From assembly GCA_000509105.1 (NCBI GenBank), contig BAIF02000066.1, forward strand, positions 124,001 through 188,000: 64,000 nt of DNA, written 5' to 3'. The notes beneath the pieces are model-generated. The model worked only from the letters and a program-made list of their open reading frames with translations. It was not told where the DNA came from and ran no database searches. Positions 51,716 to 60,092 of this stretch are shown here, piece by piece. The position numbers and the translations under genes were made by a program. The stretch is from Clostridiales bacterium VE202-21. GTDB lineage: Bacteria; Bacillota; Clostridia; Lachnospirales; Lachnospiraceae. Within the stretch, counting starts at the first letter, position 1, and every line of letters starts with the position of its first letter.

Positions 51716-52170
51716 AAATTGGGCGCTGTTTTTACAAAACAGCATATTCTTTGCAGTAGGTATATACATAAATGCCGCGGAAACGTCTGAAAAATAGAGT
51801 ACTCTCGGAAACTCTTTGTTCTCTGGCTTTGCGAGATGGTTCTTTGCCAGCTGCGCACAAATTTATGAAGCGTACGTCGATTAAATTTGGGAGAATGGCT
51901 TATGCAGGGAGCGCATATTCCAGTTTATAAGTCCTGTAGTTTACTTTAGAGATTATGTCAGTTTACAAGGAACTACACGCAGACCACGAAACGGGGGCTG
52001 CTGACAACAAAATAAAGGCTGAACATCAAGCACAGGACCGGTTTCATCAGCATACAGGGCGTATATGAAAGCCCCCGCCTCTCGTCCTACGCTCCTACTT
52101 GTGGACAAAGTGTGTCCCGGAAAATTTCATTATATAGGACTGTTTCTGCCTTTATTTTGTGACAAAGGCA
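51716..52170. other. Gene-less stretch between the asparagine-synthetase-like gene and the ABC exporter
   Basis: These 455 bases hold no credible coding frame on either strand. There is a small GCTGTTTTTACAAAACAGC hairpin at about 51723-51741 and another possible pairing of the GGGGGC at 51995 with GCCCCC at 52072. I recognise no RNA family. It ends at the minus-strand stop of the exporter, and possible terminators for that operon are not obvious. Confidence 0.4.
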
Positions 52171-53994
52171 TCACGCAAACTGGCTATAATACAGATCGGC
52201 ATAAGCCCCCTTTGCCTTTAACAAAGTTTCGTGTGTTCCTTGTTCGATAATATTTCCGTTTTGCATAAACAGGATCAAATCAGCGTCTATAATAGTCGAA
52301 AGCCTGTGAGCGATTACAAAGCTCGTTCTGTTCTTCATCAGGGCTTTCATAGCCTTGCCGATCTCAATTTCCGTGCGGGTATCGACGCTGGAAGTCGCTT
52401 CGTCCAAAATGATAACCGCTGGATTGCAAAGGAATACTCTGGCTATGGTTAGAAGCTGCCGCTGGCCCATAGAAATATTTTCCGCGTCGTTACTTAAAAC
52501 CGTATCATATCCGTGCGACATGGTGCGGACAAAGAAATCCACTCTGGCCGCTTTTGCCGCCGCTACGATTTCTTCACGGGTAGCGTCCGGCTTGCTGTAA
52601 GCGATATTTTCCGCAATCGTGCCGCCAAACAACCATGTATCTTGCAGCACCATTCCAAAATTGCTTCTTAAATTTGAACGGGTCATATCCTTTGTATCGG
52701 TTCCGTCTAAAGTAATTTTTCCACCGTTTAACTCGTAAAACCGCATAAGCAGATTGATAAGCGTTGTCTTTCCGGCTCCTGTGCTGCCGGCGATTGCAAC
52801 CTTCTGTCCTGGCTTTACAGAGAAGTTGATGTTGTGCATTAAGATATTGTCCGGCGTATATCCAAACTGGACATTCTGAAATTCTACTGTCCCTTTTGCC
52901 TGATCCACAATAGCGGGGAGAGCGGGTTCCGGCGAAAGTTCTTCCTCGTCCAACAGCTTATAAATCCGTTCCAGAGAAGCTAAAGCGGACTGCATACTGT
53001 TTACCATATAGGCAGCTTCCGTGAGCGGTTCCGAAGCCTGATTTACATACTGGAAAAATGCCTGAAACACACCGACGGTCAATCTTCCTTCCAGCAGCAT
53101 TTTTCCAGCCAATACCGCAATCAGCACTTGACCGAAACGGTTAATCAGGCGGATCGCCGGATTGATTGCGTTTATCATAAAGTCCGCTTTTTTGGTAGCC
53201 TCGGCCAGTTCTTCCGTGGCCTTGTGCATATTTTCAGAGCTGGTTTCCTCCTGATTAAATGCTTTTATGATAACCCGGCCACTGTATGCTTCTTCTACCT
53301 GTGCGGTTACATTACTCACACACTGTTGCCGTTTCATGGAGGATTTCAGTGTTTTTGCCGCCACAAAATTTGTAGCTGCCAGTGCAATTCCTGTAAACAC
53401 CAAGAAAACAAGCGTCAATAATATACTAAAGCGGAACATCATCACCAGAGAGCCGATTACCATGCCAACGGCTGTAAACAGCTTCAACATTCCTGATTGC
53501 AGGGCTTCCGCTGTTTTATCCAAGTCATTCACTGTCCGGCTGAGAATTGCCCCGGTTTTGGTGCGGTCAAAGAAAGCGAGTGGGAGCCGATTTAGCTTTT
53601 CGCTGATTTCCGTCCGTAGCCGGAGATTAAGATTTTCCGCAAAGCTGGACATAAGGAACGATTGAAGGGTGTAAAACAGAGCCGTTGCCAGATAGATCAA
53701 CAATAAAAATACGATATCCCGGCCACCTGTTGCCCATGTAACTTGAAAGACTGCGCCGTTTGTAATCGCCTCTTTAATGTTGTTCCAAAGCAAATCTACG
53801 ATGTGCGCGCTATACAGCGGCGCAATAATAGAAAGAAAAGTATAAAGGATTACCGATACAAGCACAACCGCTAACCGCTTATGCTGATCGCCCGTGGAAC
53901 GCCACAGCCTTTTTAGTGTTTGACACGCATGACCCGGCTTTTCAAAATCCATTTCTTCTGTAAGAACTTCTGCATTGTTGTTATTCTCACTCAT
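52171..53994 (-). CDS. Heterodimeric ABC exporter half, canonical ATPase subunit
   Basis: A 607-residue type IV ABC exporter: about 60 residues of cytoplasmic N-terminus, six membrane helices, and an ATPase with Walker A GSTGAGKT, FGMVLQDTWLFGGTIAENI, signature NISMGQRQLLTIAR, Walker B VIILDEATSSVD (catalytic Glu present) and AHRLST. Its partner 53987-55720 has Asp in place of that Glu, so the pair has one active and one degenerate ATP site, as in BmrCD/TM287-288-type drug or lipid exporters. It overlaps the partner by 8 bp. The MarR gene upstream is the likely repressor. Confidence 0.92.
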   Translation of the reverse strand: MSENNNNAEVLTEEMDFEKPGHACQTLKRLWRSTGDQHKRLAVVLVSVILYTFLSIIAPLYSAHIVDLLWNNIKEAITNGAVFQVTWATGGRDIVFLLLIYLATALFYTLQSFLMSSFAENLNLRLRTEISEKLNRLPLAFFDRTKTGAILSRTVNDLDKTAEALQSGMLKLFTAVGMVIGSLVMMFRFSILLTLVFLVFTGIALAATNFVAAKTLKSSMKRQQCVSNVTAQVEEAYSGRVIIKAFNQEETSSENMHKATEELAEATKKADFMINAINPAIRLINRFGQVLIAVLAGKMLLEGRLTVGVFQAFFQYVNQASEPLTEAAYMVNSMQSALASLERIYKLLDEEELSPEPALPAIVDQAKGTVEFQNVQFGYTPDNILMHNINFSVKPGQKVAIAGSTGAGKTTLINLLMRFYELNGGKITLDGTDTKDMTRSNLRSNFGMVLQDTWLFGGTIAENIAYSKPDATREEIVAAAKAARVDFFVRTMSHGYDTVLSNDAENISMGQRQLLTIARVFLCNPAVIILDEATSSVDTRTEIEIGKAMKALMKNRTSFVIAHRLSTIIDADLILFMQNGNIIEQGTHETLLKAKGAYADLYYSQFA

Positions 53995-55720
53995 GGTTCA
54001 CATCTCCTTTCATTTGAGATTTTGCAATATCCTGATAAACAGGGCAGGTCTGCATTAGGAAATCGTGATTGCCAATTCCGACAACCCGCCCTTCTTCCAG
54101 CACAATAATCTGTTCCGCGTTCATAATCGTGCTGATCCGCTGGGCGATAATCAGCACCGCCGCGTCTTTTACTTCATCTGCAAGGGCTTTCCGTAACGCT
54201 GCGTCAGTCTTAAAGTCCAGAGCGGAAAAGCTATCGTCAAAAATATAGAGAGCGGCTTTCTTTGCCAATGCCCGCGCAATCGAAAGACGCTGCTTTTGCC
54301 CGCCTGAAAAGTTTGTACCGCCCTGTGATACACGGGAGTAAAGACCATCAGGGAGATCATAAACAAATTCGGATTGTGCAACCGATAAAGCGTGCTTCAT
54401 TTGCTGTTCGGTTGCACGGTCATTTCCATGCCGAAGATTGTCAGCAATCGTGCCGGAAAACAGCCATGCTTTTTGCGGCACATAAGAAATATGCTCCCTT
54501 AATTCTTTCTGCGTCATGCTGCGAATATCCTTGCCATTCAGAAGGACAGAGCCGGAAGTAACATCGTGAAACCGCAAAATCAATTTTGCAATCGTAGATT
54601 TTCCGCTGCCTGTGCTGCCGATAATAGCAGTCGTTTCCCCTCTTTTACAGGTAAAGTCCAAATCCTCTAAGGTATTCTCGTCCGCGTCTGCGAAGCGGAA
54701 ACTTGCGTTTTTGAACCGTATAACTTCTTTCGTTTGACTGGGGTTATTATCAACAGACGGCATTCCATCTTGAATTTCCGGCGCAAGATGTAGCACATCT
54801 GAAATTCTCCGAACACAAATCATAGCGCGGGGAATTAAGATCATCACCATCTGGGCCATAATGATATAAAAAAGGATCATCATGGCATATTGTGTCAGAG
54901 CAGTAATATCGCCAATTTCCATAAATCCCGCGCCGATCCGGTTTCCACCTAGCCAAAGGATAACGACAATGATAAGGTTAATTGCAAACAGGGCAATACT
55001 TTCCAATCCAACGAACAGGCGGTTTGCGCTGATCGATGCCTCGGCGTAATCCTCAAAAGATTTCCGCATTCGCTTTTCTTCATACTTTTCTTTATTGAAA
55101 GCACGAATAACACGAACACCCGTAACATTTTCCCGAAGAACAACATTCATGCGGTCAAGGAATTTTTGCAGTTTGGCAAAAATCAATGAGGCTTTACGGG
55201 TTACAAAAACCGCCAGAAGCAGGATAAACAGCGTTGCGCCAATCAATAAGCCGCCCATCATGGTATCAATCGTAAATGCCATAACAATTCCCATAATGCA
55301 GACAGCCGGAACAGGCAGTACCATTTGAATAAACCAAACAATCCCTTGCTGAACCACATTTACATCGTTCAATGTGCGGGTAATCATAGAGCCTGTTCCG
55401 AACTGTTCAAAGTCGTAAGAGGAAAAGGTGAGCGATTTATCGTAAAGAGCGTTCCGCATATCCCGGCCAATTTTAGAGGAAAGGTCTGCGGCGAGATAAC
55501 TCCCCAACAACGCGCCAGAGCTGGTAACGATTGTTACGATCAGCATAAGTATTCCGCTGCGGATCAGGTAGTCCATATTGCCGCCATTGATACCGGCATT
55601 TATCATATCCGCTGTGATGGTCGGAATTAGCAAACCACCCGCAACATCTAAAAACATAACAAGTAATGTAAAAAAGCATAGCAACTTATACGGTTTTATG
55701 AACCGTAAAATTGTTTTCAT
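53987..55720 (-). CDS. Heterodimeric ABC exporter half, degenerate-site subunit
   Basis: A 577-residue type IV ABC exporter: six helices, then Walker A GSTGSGKS, SYVPQKAWLFSGTIADNLRHG, signature NFSGGQKQRLSIARAL and Walker B LYIFDDSFSALD, where the catalytic Glu is replaced by Asp. The H loop is altered too (IIAQRIST with Gln for His). These changes mark the non-hydrolysing half of a heterodimer with 52171-53994. It is the first exporter gene, 45 bp after the MarR gene, on the same minus-strand operon. Substrates are probably hydrophobic drugs or peptides. Confidence 0.92.
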   Translation of the reverse strand: MKTILRFIKPYKLLCFFTLLVMFLDVAGGLLIPTITADMINAGINGGNMDYLIRSGILMLIVTIVTSSGALLGSYLAADLSSKIGRDMRNALYDKSLTFSSYDFEQFGTGSMITRTLNDVNVVQQGIVWFIQMVLPVPAVCIMGIVMAFTIDTMMGGLLIGATLFILLLAVFVTRKASLIFAKLQKFLDRMNVVLRENVTGVRVIRAFNKEKYEEKRMRKSFEDYAEASISANRLFVGLESIALFAINLIIVVILWLGGNRIGAGFMEIGDITALTQYAMMILFYIIMAQMVMILIPRAMICVRRISDVLHLAPEIQDGMPSVDNNPSQTKEVIRFKNASFRFADADENTLEDLDFTCKRGETTAIIGSTGSGKSTIAKLILRFHDVTSGSVLLNGKDIRSMTQKELREHISYVPQKAWLFSGTIADNLRHGNDRATEQQMKHALSVAQSEFVYDLPDGLYSRVSQGGTNFSGGQKQRLSIARALAKKAALYIFDDSFSALDFKTDAALRKALADEVKDAAVLIIAQRISTIMNAEQIIVLEEGRVVGIGNHDFLMQTCPVYQDIAKSQMKGDVNHE

Positions 55721-55765
55721 TCTGTGTTACCTCCTAAATTCAGTAATCTGCTATGGAAAATACGA

Positions 55766-56203
55766 TCAAATCTCATTTAATTTTGTCCTCAAACTTTCCA
55801 TATAAATATTTGCCAAGCGTAAAAGTTCCTTTTGTTCCGCCTCTTTCAAGGCGGTAAAGGCCGCATTTTCTTTTTGGATGACTGGCACAATGTACTTTTC
55901 AACAAACTGTTTTCCAGCTTCGGTTAAAAAAATGTGCTTATCCCGGCCAACACCCTGTTCAAGATAAATATATCCCTCCTGTATCAGTTTCCGAATAGAA
56001 GAATTAACCGTCTGTTTATTTGCAAAAAACTCATAGCAAATGTCTTTTTGCAGACAGCCATCGCCTAAGTCATAAAGGGTATAAAAGATAGAAAAGGCGC
56101 TGTCTGAAATCCCCATCTTTGAAGCCACTTTGTGATATAGTTCGTCGCACTCCTTGTTGATTTTATTAAAGTCCATCAACAATTCATTTATTTTTTCCTG
56201 CAT
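55766..56203 (-). CDS. MarR-family transcriptional regulator
   Basis: A 145-residue regulator: helical dimerisation N-terminus (MQEKINELLMDFNKINKECDEL in part), DSAFSIFYTLYDLGDGCLQKDICYEF (in two blocks), recognition helix NKQTVNSSIRKLIQEGYIYL, and wing GRDKHIFLTEAGKQFV. It heads the minus-strand exporter operon. AAGGAGG precedes ATG 56203. Its promoter has three AGTATG-N4-CATACT sites placed over and around the -35 and -10 boxes, which makes autorepression and exporter control very likely. Confidence 0.92.
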   Translation of the reverse strand: MQEKINELLMDFNKINKECDELYHKVASKMGISDSAFSIFYTLYDLGDGCLQKDICYEFFANKQTVNSSIRKLIQEGYIYLEQGVGRDKHIFLTEAGKQFVEKYIVPVIQKENAAFTALKEAEQKELLRLANIYMESLRTKLNEI

Positions 56204-56217
56204 GGTCTTACCTCCTT

Positions 56218-56289
56218 AGTATGTTTTCATACTTGCACGACTACTATTATAGTATGAAATCGTACTTATATCAAGTATGTTTTCATACT
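56218..56289 (-). promoter_or_regulatory. MarR promoter with three operator copies
   Basis: On the minus strand TTGATA (56274-56269), 17-bp spacer and TATAAT (56251-56246) form a near-ideal promoter. Three copies of an AGTATG-N4-CATACT palindrome lie at 56274-56289 (over the -35), 56251-56266 (in the spacer; one arm CGTACT) and 56218-56233 (downstream, next to the ribosome site). Bound MarR would block polymerase at all three places. Confidence 0.85.
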
Positions 56290-56314
56290 TAACTATGAAT
56301 TTTTTATTAAATAT

Positions 56315-56358
56315 AGAAAAACCGGGGCGCGGCAGTCAAAAGACCACCACGCCCCAGT
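56315..56358 (-). terminator. Terminator of the small 56408-56662 gene
   Basis: Read on the minus strand, CTGGGGCGTGGTGGTC (56357-56342) pairs with GACTGCCGCGCCCCGG (56337-56322) and is followed by TTTTTCTAT. It insulates the MarR promoter from transcription coming from the remnant region. Confidence 0.75.
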
Positions 56359-56407
56359 TTCACTTGGGAAAATGTCAGATATCTATTTGTTAATAGTGAC
56401 AAGATAG

Positions 56408-56662
56408 TTACATTTTCTCTGTTTGCGTAATCATTTTTTTTGCTAATTGTTGGAATAGATCAACGGCTTCCTCGTCCATCGTCGCAAGCTGTCCGATCTG
56501 TCCGGCAACCATTGCCGTTACATCGTCAATGGAAAACGGGATTTGCTTCCGCTTCGCCAATGCGTTCCGCATGGTTTGGAACATGGCGGCGGTCACAGCT
56601 TCACTCGGCTGTTTTCCGCTTTCCATATCTTTCTTAATATCCCGCAGGATAGCAAGGAACAC
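56408..56662 (-). CDS. Small hypothetical protein, probable C-terminal remnant
   Basis: An 84-residue, mostly helical protein with no family I recognise: FLAILRDIKKDMESGKQPSEAV, MFQTMRNALAKRKQIPFSID, DVTAMVAGQIGQLATMDEEA. It begins at a GTG that has no ribosome site, and the frame stays open upstream without a convincing start, so it is likelier the end of a longer gene cut at about 56663. It has its own terminator at 56315-56358. It adjoins the recombinase scar at 56827, so it is probably cargo left by a former mobile element. Confidence in it being expressed is low. Confidence 0.35.
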   Translation of the reverse strand: MFLAILRDIKKDMESGKQPSEAVTAAMFQTMRNALAKRKQIPFSIDDVTAMVAGQIGQLATMDEEAVDLFQQLAKKMITQTEKM

Positions 56663-56826
56663 ACCCTATCCCATCTGTGAGGTAGTGGACTTGCTCCACT
56701 GTGGGCGGCAGAATGAGGAAGCCGGGGCGTAAGGTTTTCCGAAGCCATCGTTGATTTGTGGGGCTGCTGGCGGTATAATAATCATGTCAGCAGCTCCGTT
56801 TCTTTTTTAAGAAAAGGAGCGACAAA

Positions 56827-57234
56827 ATGAATAACAGGATAGACGCGATCTATGCAAGACAATCGGTAGACAAAAAGGACAGTATTTCCATTGAAAGCCG
56901 GTAACTGCAAGGAATACACAGACAAAGGGTACAGCGGCAAGAACACAGACCGCCCAAAGTTTCAGGAACTGGTGCGGGATATTAAGCGGGGTTTGATTGC
57001 AAAGGTCATTGTTTACAAGCCAGGGGACGGTCATCGTCAATGACGCCGCCGACTTTACGGGAATGAACGGGTGTTAAGCTGGCGGACAGTCTGACAGGCG
57101 CAAACAATGTCCTGCTCTCTTATGTGAAGCGTATCCTTTGACGATAAACGGCGGGTGGTGGATTTGATGATTACCACCGTAGCCGCTACAAGCGACAGCT
57201 TGAACATTACATGGAAAATGGTGGGCAGGATAGA
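56827..57234 (+). pseudogene. Large serine recombinase remnant
   Basis: The start is clear: AAAAGGAG then ATG 56827 and NNRIDAIYARQSVDKKDSIS, with the catalytic Ser of the Y-A-R-Q-S motif, as in recombinases of Tn4451/Tn1549-type elements. It meets a stop after IESR, then resumes NCKEYTDKGYSGKNTDRPKF and QELVRDIKRGLIAKVIVYK before breaking again at about 57020. Near 57137-57225 a frame reading FDDKRRVVDLMITTVAATSD and ITWK resembles the C-terminal end of the same enzyme. Most of the middle is deleted. The gene cannot be active; it marks the former boundary of an integrative element. Confidence 0.75.
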
Positions 57235-57255
57235 TTGAGTTCGTGCGGAGAAAAG

Positions 57256-57389
57256 TATACCCAAAGGGCACCCCGTAACTCATGCCCTGCGGGCGGATCT
57301 GCAGCAAAGCTGCAGAATAAGGTATACCCAAAGGGCACCCCGTAACTCATGCCCTGCGGGCGGGTCTGCAGCAAAGCTGCAGAATAAGG
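57256..57389. repeat. Two tandem copies of a 67-bp unit
   Basis: The units at 57256-57322 and 57323-57389 differ at one base (GGATC versus GGGTC). Each begins GTATACCCAAAGGGCACC and contains the hairpins GCCCTGCGGGC and CTGCAGCAAAGCTGCAG. A third unit seems to begin (GTATA at 57390) but diverges. It lies at the edge of the recombinase scar and before the small membrane protein. There are no unique spacers, so it is not CRISPR. Confidence 0.9.
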
Positions 57390-57497
57390 TATATAATGAA
57401 TAAACAGGCAGGATTTGACCGGAACGAAAAAAGGATGCTGCCAGGAGAGAAAGCTGCCATATGAGGCAGGAGGGATTTAAGTACTGGGGGGATTTTT

Positions 57498-57860
57498 ATG
57501 AGTATTATTTTGGGTTATTTATGTCTTTTATGTTTTTTAATGCTGCTGGTGAAAGCGGTGACGCGAAAACTGCATCTGAAAAAGGCGGATGTATTTTTTA
57601 TGCAGGCGCATAAGTACATAAGTGCTGCAATACTCGTTATCGCTGTTTTGCACTTTATATTCGTGTTTCCTATGATAAAGGTACACCATATAGGTGTGTT
57701 CATTACTGGTGCACTGACTGCGGCTGTCATGGTACTGCTGATTGTACTGTGCCATACCATAACGAAGAATAAACGCCTTAATCTTCTTGTGCACCGTTTT
57801 TTAACTGTGGTGATGGCTCTATGTATAATCGGACATATTTGGATCTATTTTGCGGAATAG
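57498..57860 (+). CDS. Small four-helix membrane protein, possibly haem-binding
   Basis: A 120-residue protein with four hydrophobic helices (about 3-19, 41-60, 65-87 and 99-117). Histidines lie at helix ends in a pattern that recalls ferric-reductase-like or cytochrome-b-like membrane domains: QAHKYISAAILVIAVLHF in one pair and LLVHRFLTVVMALCIIGHI in the other. That would allow two haem ligand pairs, but no family match is certain. GGGGGG lies upstream of ATG 57498. It is followed after 53 bp by the epimerase gene, probably on the same transcript. Confidence 0.6.
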   Translation: MSIILGYLCLLCFLMLLVKAVTRKLHLKKADVFFMQAHKYISAAILVIAVLHFIFVFPMIKVHHIGVFITGALTAAVMVLLIVLCHTITKNKRLNLLVHRFLTVVMALCIIGHIWIYFAE

Positions 57861-57913
57861 ATCAGAATATAAGCAACCAACTAAATCTTAAACTTAAGGA
57901 GAAAGGCGCAATT

Positions 57914-58789
57914 ATGAAATATGGAATATATTTTGCATATTGGACAAAGGAATGGCAGGCAGATTACAAATATTACATACAGAAAGTTAAAAAGCTGGGA
58001 TTTGATGTATTAGAGATTTCCTGTATGGCGCTGCGGAACGTGTACTTGAAAGACGAACAGCTTCTGGACTTAAAAAAATGTGCAGAGGATCAAGGGATTA
58101 TCATGACAGCAGGCTACGGGCCGACAAAGGAACAAAACCTTTGTTCCGGCGACCCGGCTGTTGTAAAGAGGGGAATGGACTTTTTTAAGGGACTGCTGCC
58201 TCGTCTGCAGCTCATGGACATAAAGGTGCTGGGCGGAGGCTTATACTCTTACTGGCCCTTGGATCCGGCGGCTCCGATGGACAAAGAAGCAGATTTAGAG
58301 CGCGCAATAAAAAATATGAAAGAACTTTCAAAAATAGCGGAAGACTGTGATGTGACTCTGGGAATGGAGGTTCTGAACCGGTATGAGGGGTACATGCTGA
58401 ACACCTGTGAGCAGGCGCTTGAGTTTGTGAATGCGGTAGACAGTTCCCATGTAAAAATCATGCTGGATACCTTTCACATGAATATAGAGGAAGACAATAT
58501 AGGGGCGGCTATCCGTAAAGCAGGACGTCAGCTTGGGCATCTCCATGTGGGAGAGCAGAACAGGCGGGTTCCGGGAAAAGGAAGCCTTCCCTGGGCGGAA
58601 ATCGGTCAGGCGCTGAAAGATATTGATTACCAGGGCGCGGTAGTAATGGAGCCCTTTGTGATGAGCGGCGGAACTGTGGGATCGGAAATTAAAGTTTGGA
58701 GGGACTTGGCGCCGGATGCTACAGAAGAAATGTTAGACAACGACGCCAGGGGAGCGGTTGAATTTTTACGGCATGTATTTGGAAATTAA
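57914..58789 (+). CDS. D-psicose/D-tagatose 3-epimerase-like protein
   Basis: A 291-residue TIM-barrel epimerase very like the clostridial D-psicose (allulose) 3-epimerases: KYGIYFAYWTKEWQADYKYY, LTAGYGP-type strand (MTAGYGPTKEQN), GGGLYSYWPLD, the metal Glu in LGMEVLNRYEGYMLNT, KIMLDTFHMNIEED, HLHVGEQNRRVPGKG and the second catalytic Glu in VVMEPFVMSGGTVGS. It swaps the configuration at C3 of ketohexoses. ATG 57914 is chosen over the longer frame from 57821, which overlaps the membrane-protein gene. The related enzyme FrlC epimerises psicoselysine to fructoselysine, so a link to the frl-like locus 12 kb away is possible but unproven. Confidence 0.88.
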   Translation: MKYGIYFAYWTKEWQADYKYYIQKVKKLGFDVLEISCMALRNVYLKDEQLLDLKKCAEDQGIIMTAGYGPTKEQNLCSGDPAVVKRGMDFFKGLLPRLQLMDIKVLGGGLYSYWPLDPAAPMDKEADLERAIKNMKELSKIAEDCDVTLGMEVLNRYEGYMLNTCEQALEFVNAVDSSHVKIMLDTFHMNIEEDNIGAAIRKAGRQLGHLHVGEQNRRVPGKGSLPWAEIGQALKDIDYQGAVVMEPFVMSGGTVGSEIKVWRDLAPDATEEMLDNDARGAVEFLRHVFGN

Positions 58790-58848
58790 AGTTGGGAATT
58801 AGGATTTTTTTACCGATTTCTATGCATTGCTATACAAGAAAAATATGC

Positions 58849-58890
58849 AGTACGGCAGGCAGTCGATTTGACTGTCTGCCGTACTTCTTA
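58849..58890. terminator. Bidirectional terminator between the epimerase and the nitrogenase-like gene
   Basis: AGTACGGCAGGCAGTC (58849-58864) pairs with GACTGTCTGCCGTACT (58870-58885) with one mismatch, and lies between two converging genes. Confidence 0.75.
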
Positions 58891-60054
58891 TCGGAACATC
58901 AGCCCGTTGATGATCTGTTCGCACAACAGCAGTCCGCCTGAAAGCCCGAGGTGTGTCTTAGGAATGACATCGGTATAGCCCATCGAGGGCAGACTGATCT
59001 CGATTCCGCTGAAGTCACGATGCATCGCCTTCAGCTTTGCGATGATATTTCCGTACGCAAATACAAGTTCGGCATCGGTGGACAAGATGTCTTTATGAAG
59101 GGCGCCGCTCATGGATGTTTTCTCCAGCAGCCGGCAGAGTTCCTCATATTCGGGGGCTGGAGGACTGTTGGCGCCGGGGGGATCCAGAACCGAGATACAG
59201 TCCGCGGTCATGCCGAAGTACCGGATGAGAAAGGCGGTATACCCGTAACACTGGGAACAGGTGCCATGGACCGCGAATTTTACCCCCTTTGGAAGGCCGG
59301 TCAGGGAATTCAGTCTTGAGAGATAAATATAGGCGCGCGCTCTGGATTTTTCACTCTCAGTGACAAAGGCGGCCGAGTCTGCATTGAGGAGACTGCATAC
59401 CTGATGAATCAGGGTCTCGGCGGCGGAGAATCCTACCGGGACGCCGGGACAGGAGACATAGGGGATCTGATATTTTTCCTCCAGGAGTCTGGCGGCATCC
59501 ATTCCATAGATCGTATCCACTACGATATTCAAATCTGCATTTCTCATGCCCATGATTTCCTCAAAAGTACATTCGCAGCAAAGAATACAGGACACGTCAA
59601 TGCCGCAGAGATCCAGAAGCCTCGTAAACTCCCGGCAGTCTCCCTGGTAATATTTGTGGAATATGGACATCCCAAGGATGTTCACTTTTTTACGTGTGCC
59701 CGTATTTACAGGGAGGGGAGCGTCAGGAAGCAGCTCTCGGATAATCTGGCAGCATGCAGAGCTGTACCCTTCCCATATATCCCTGGAATAGCCGGGGGTC
59801 TCCACCGTAAAAACCGGAGTACCCTGAATCTCATCCATGGCAATATCTCTGACATCATCGCCGATCAGGGCGGCCCCCGGGGAATTGACGATCACTATTA
59901 GATCAAAGTTCATATTAGATTCCAGAAAATGGAGCGCCTCTGTCAGTTTATCCCTGCTGCCATATACATAATCCCGTTTGTCGAGATAGGTGCAGGGAAC
60001 CCGGGGCTGCCCAAAATACCACAGTTCGGGATAATTAAGCGGATCAAATTCCAT
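58888..60054 (-). CDS. Nitrogenase component-1-like protein (second subunit), N-terminally damaged
   Basis: A 388-residue NifD/NifK-superfamily protein. It has the family's LDKRDYVYGSRDKLTEAL and IVIVNSPGAALIGDDVRDIA segment, the KVNILGMSIFHKYYQGD Rossmann strand, and VSCPGVPVGFSAAETLI, with later Cys-rich stretches (CCECTFEEIMG, GTCSQCYGYTAF). The Met used as start (60054) lies inside a frame that reads further upstream, ATTDNQTLRQ, and joins the preceding remnant only after a frameshift at about 60095. The N-terminal cofactor-binding region of a full subunit is missing. Such proteins occur in many anaerobes with NifH-like reductases and act on substrates other than dinitrogen. It is probably not functional here, as its partners are broken. 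Confidence 0.72.
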   Translation of the reverse strand: MEFDPLNYPELWYFGQPRVPCTYLDKRDYVYGSRDKLTEALHFLESNMNFDLIVIVNSPGAALIGDDVRDIAMDEIQGTPVFTVETPGYSRDIWEGYSSACCQIIRELLPDAPLPVNTGTRKKVNILGMSIFHKYYQGDCREFTRLLDLCGIDVSCILCCECTFEEIMGMRNADLNIVVDTIYGMDAARLLEEKYQIPYVSCPGVPVGFSAAETLIHQVCSLLNADSAAFVTESEKSRARAYIYLSRLNSLTGLPKGVKFAVHGTCSQCYGYTAFLIRYFGMTADCISVLDPPGANSPPAPEYEELCRLLEKTSMSGALHKDILSTDAELVFAYGNIIAKLKAMHRDFSGIEISLPSMGYTDVIPKTHLGLSGGLLLCEQIINGLMFR

Positions 60055-60092
60055 CTGGCGCAGTGTCTGGTTATCGGTGGTGGCTGAGTGGT

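Noticed and set aside
51716-52170. Small coding gene or known RNA in the gap before the exporter
   Set aside because: No frame with a ribosome site and protein-like composition, and no recognised RNA consensus; reported only as a gene-less stretch.
57256-57389. Possible CRISPR array or direct-repeat origin
   Set aside because: The two 67-bp copies are contiguous with no spacers, and no replication or cas genes are near.
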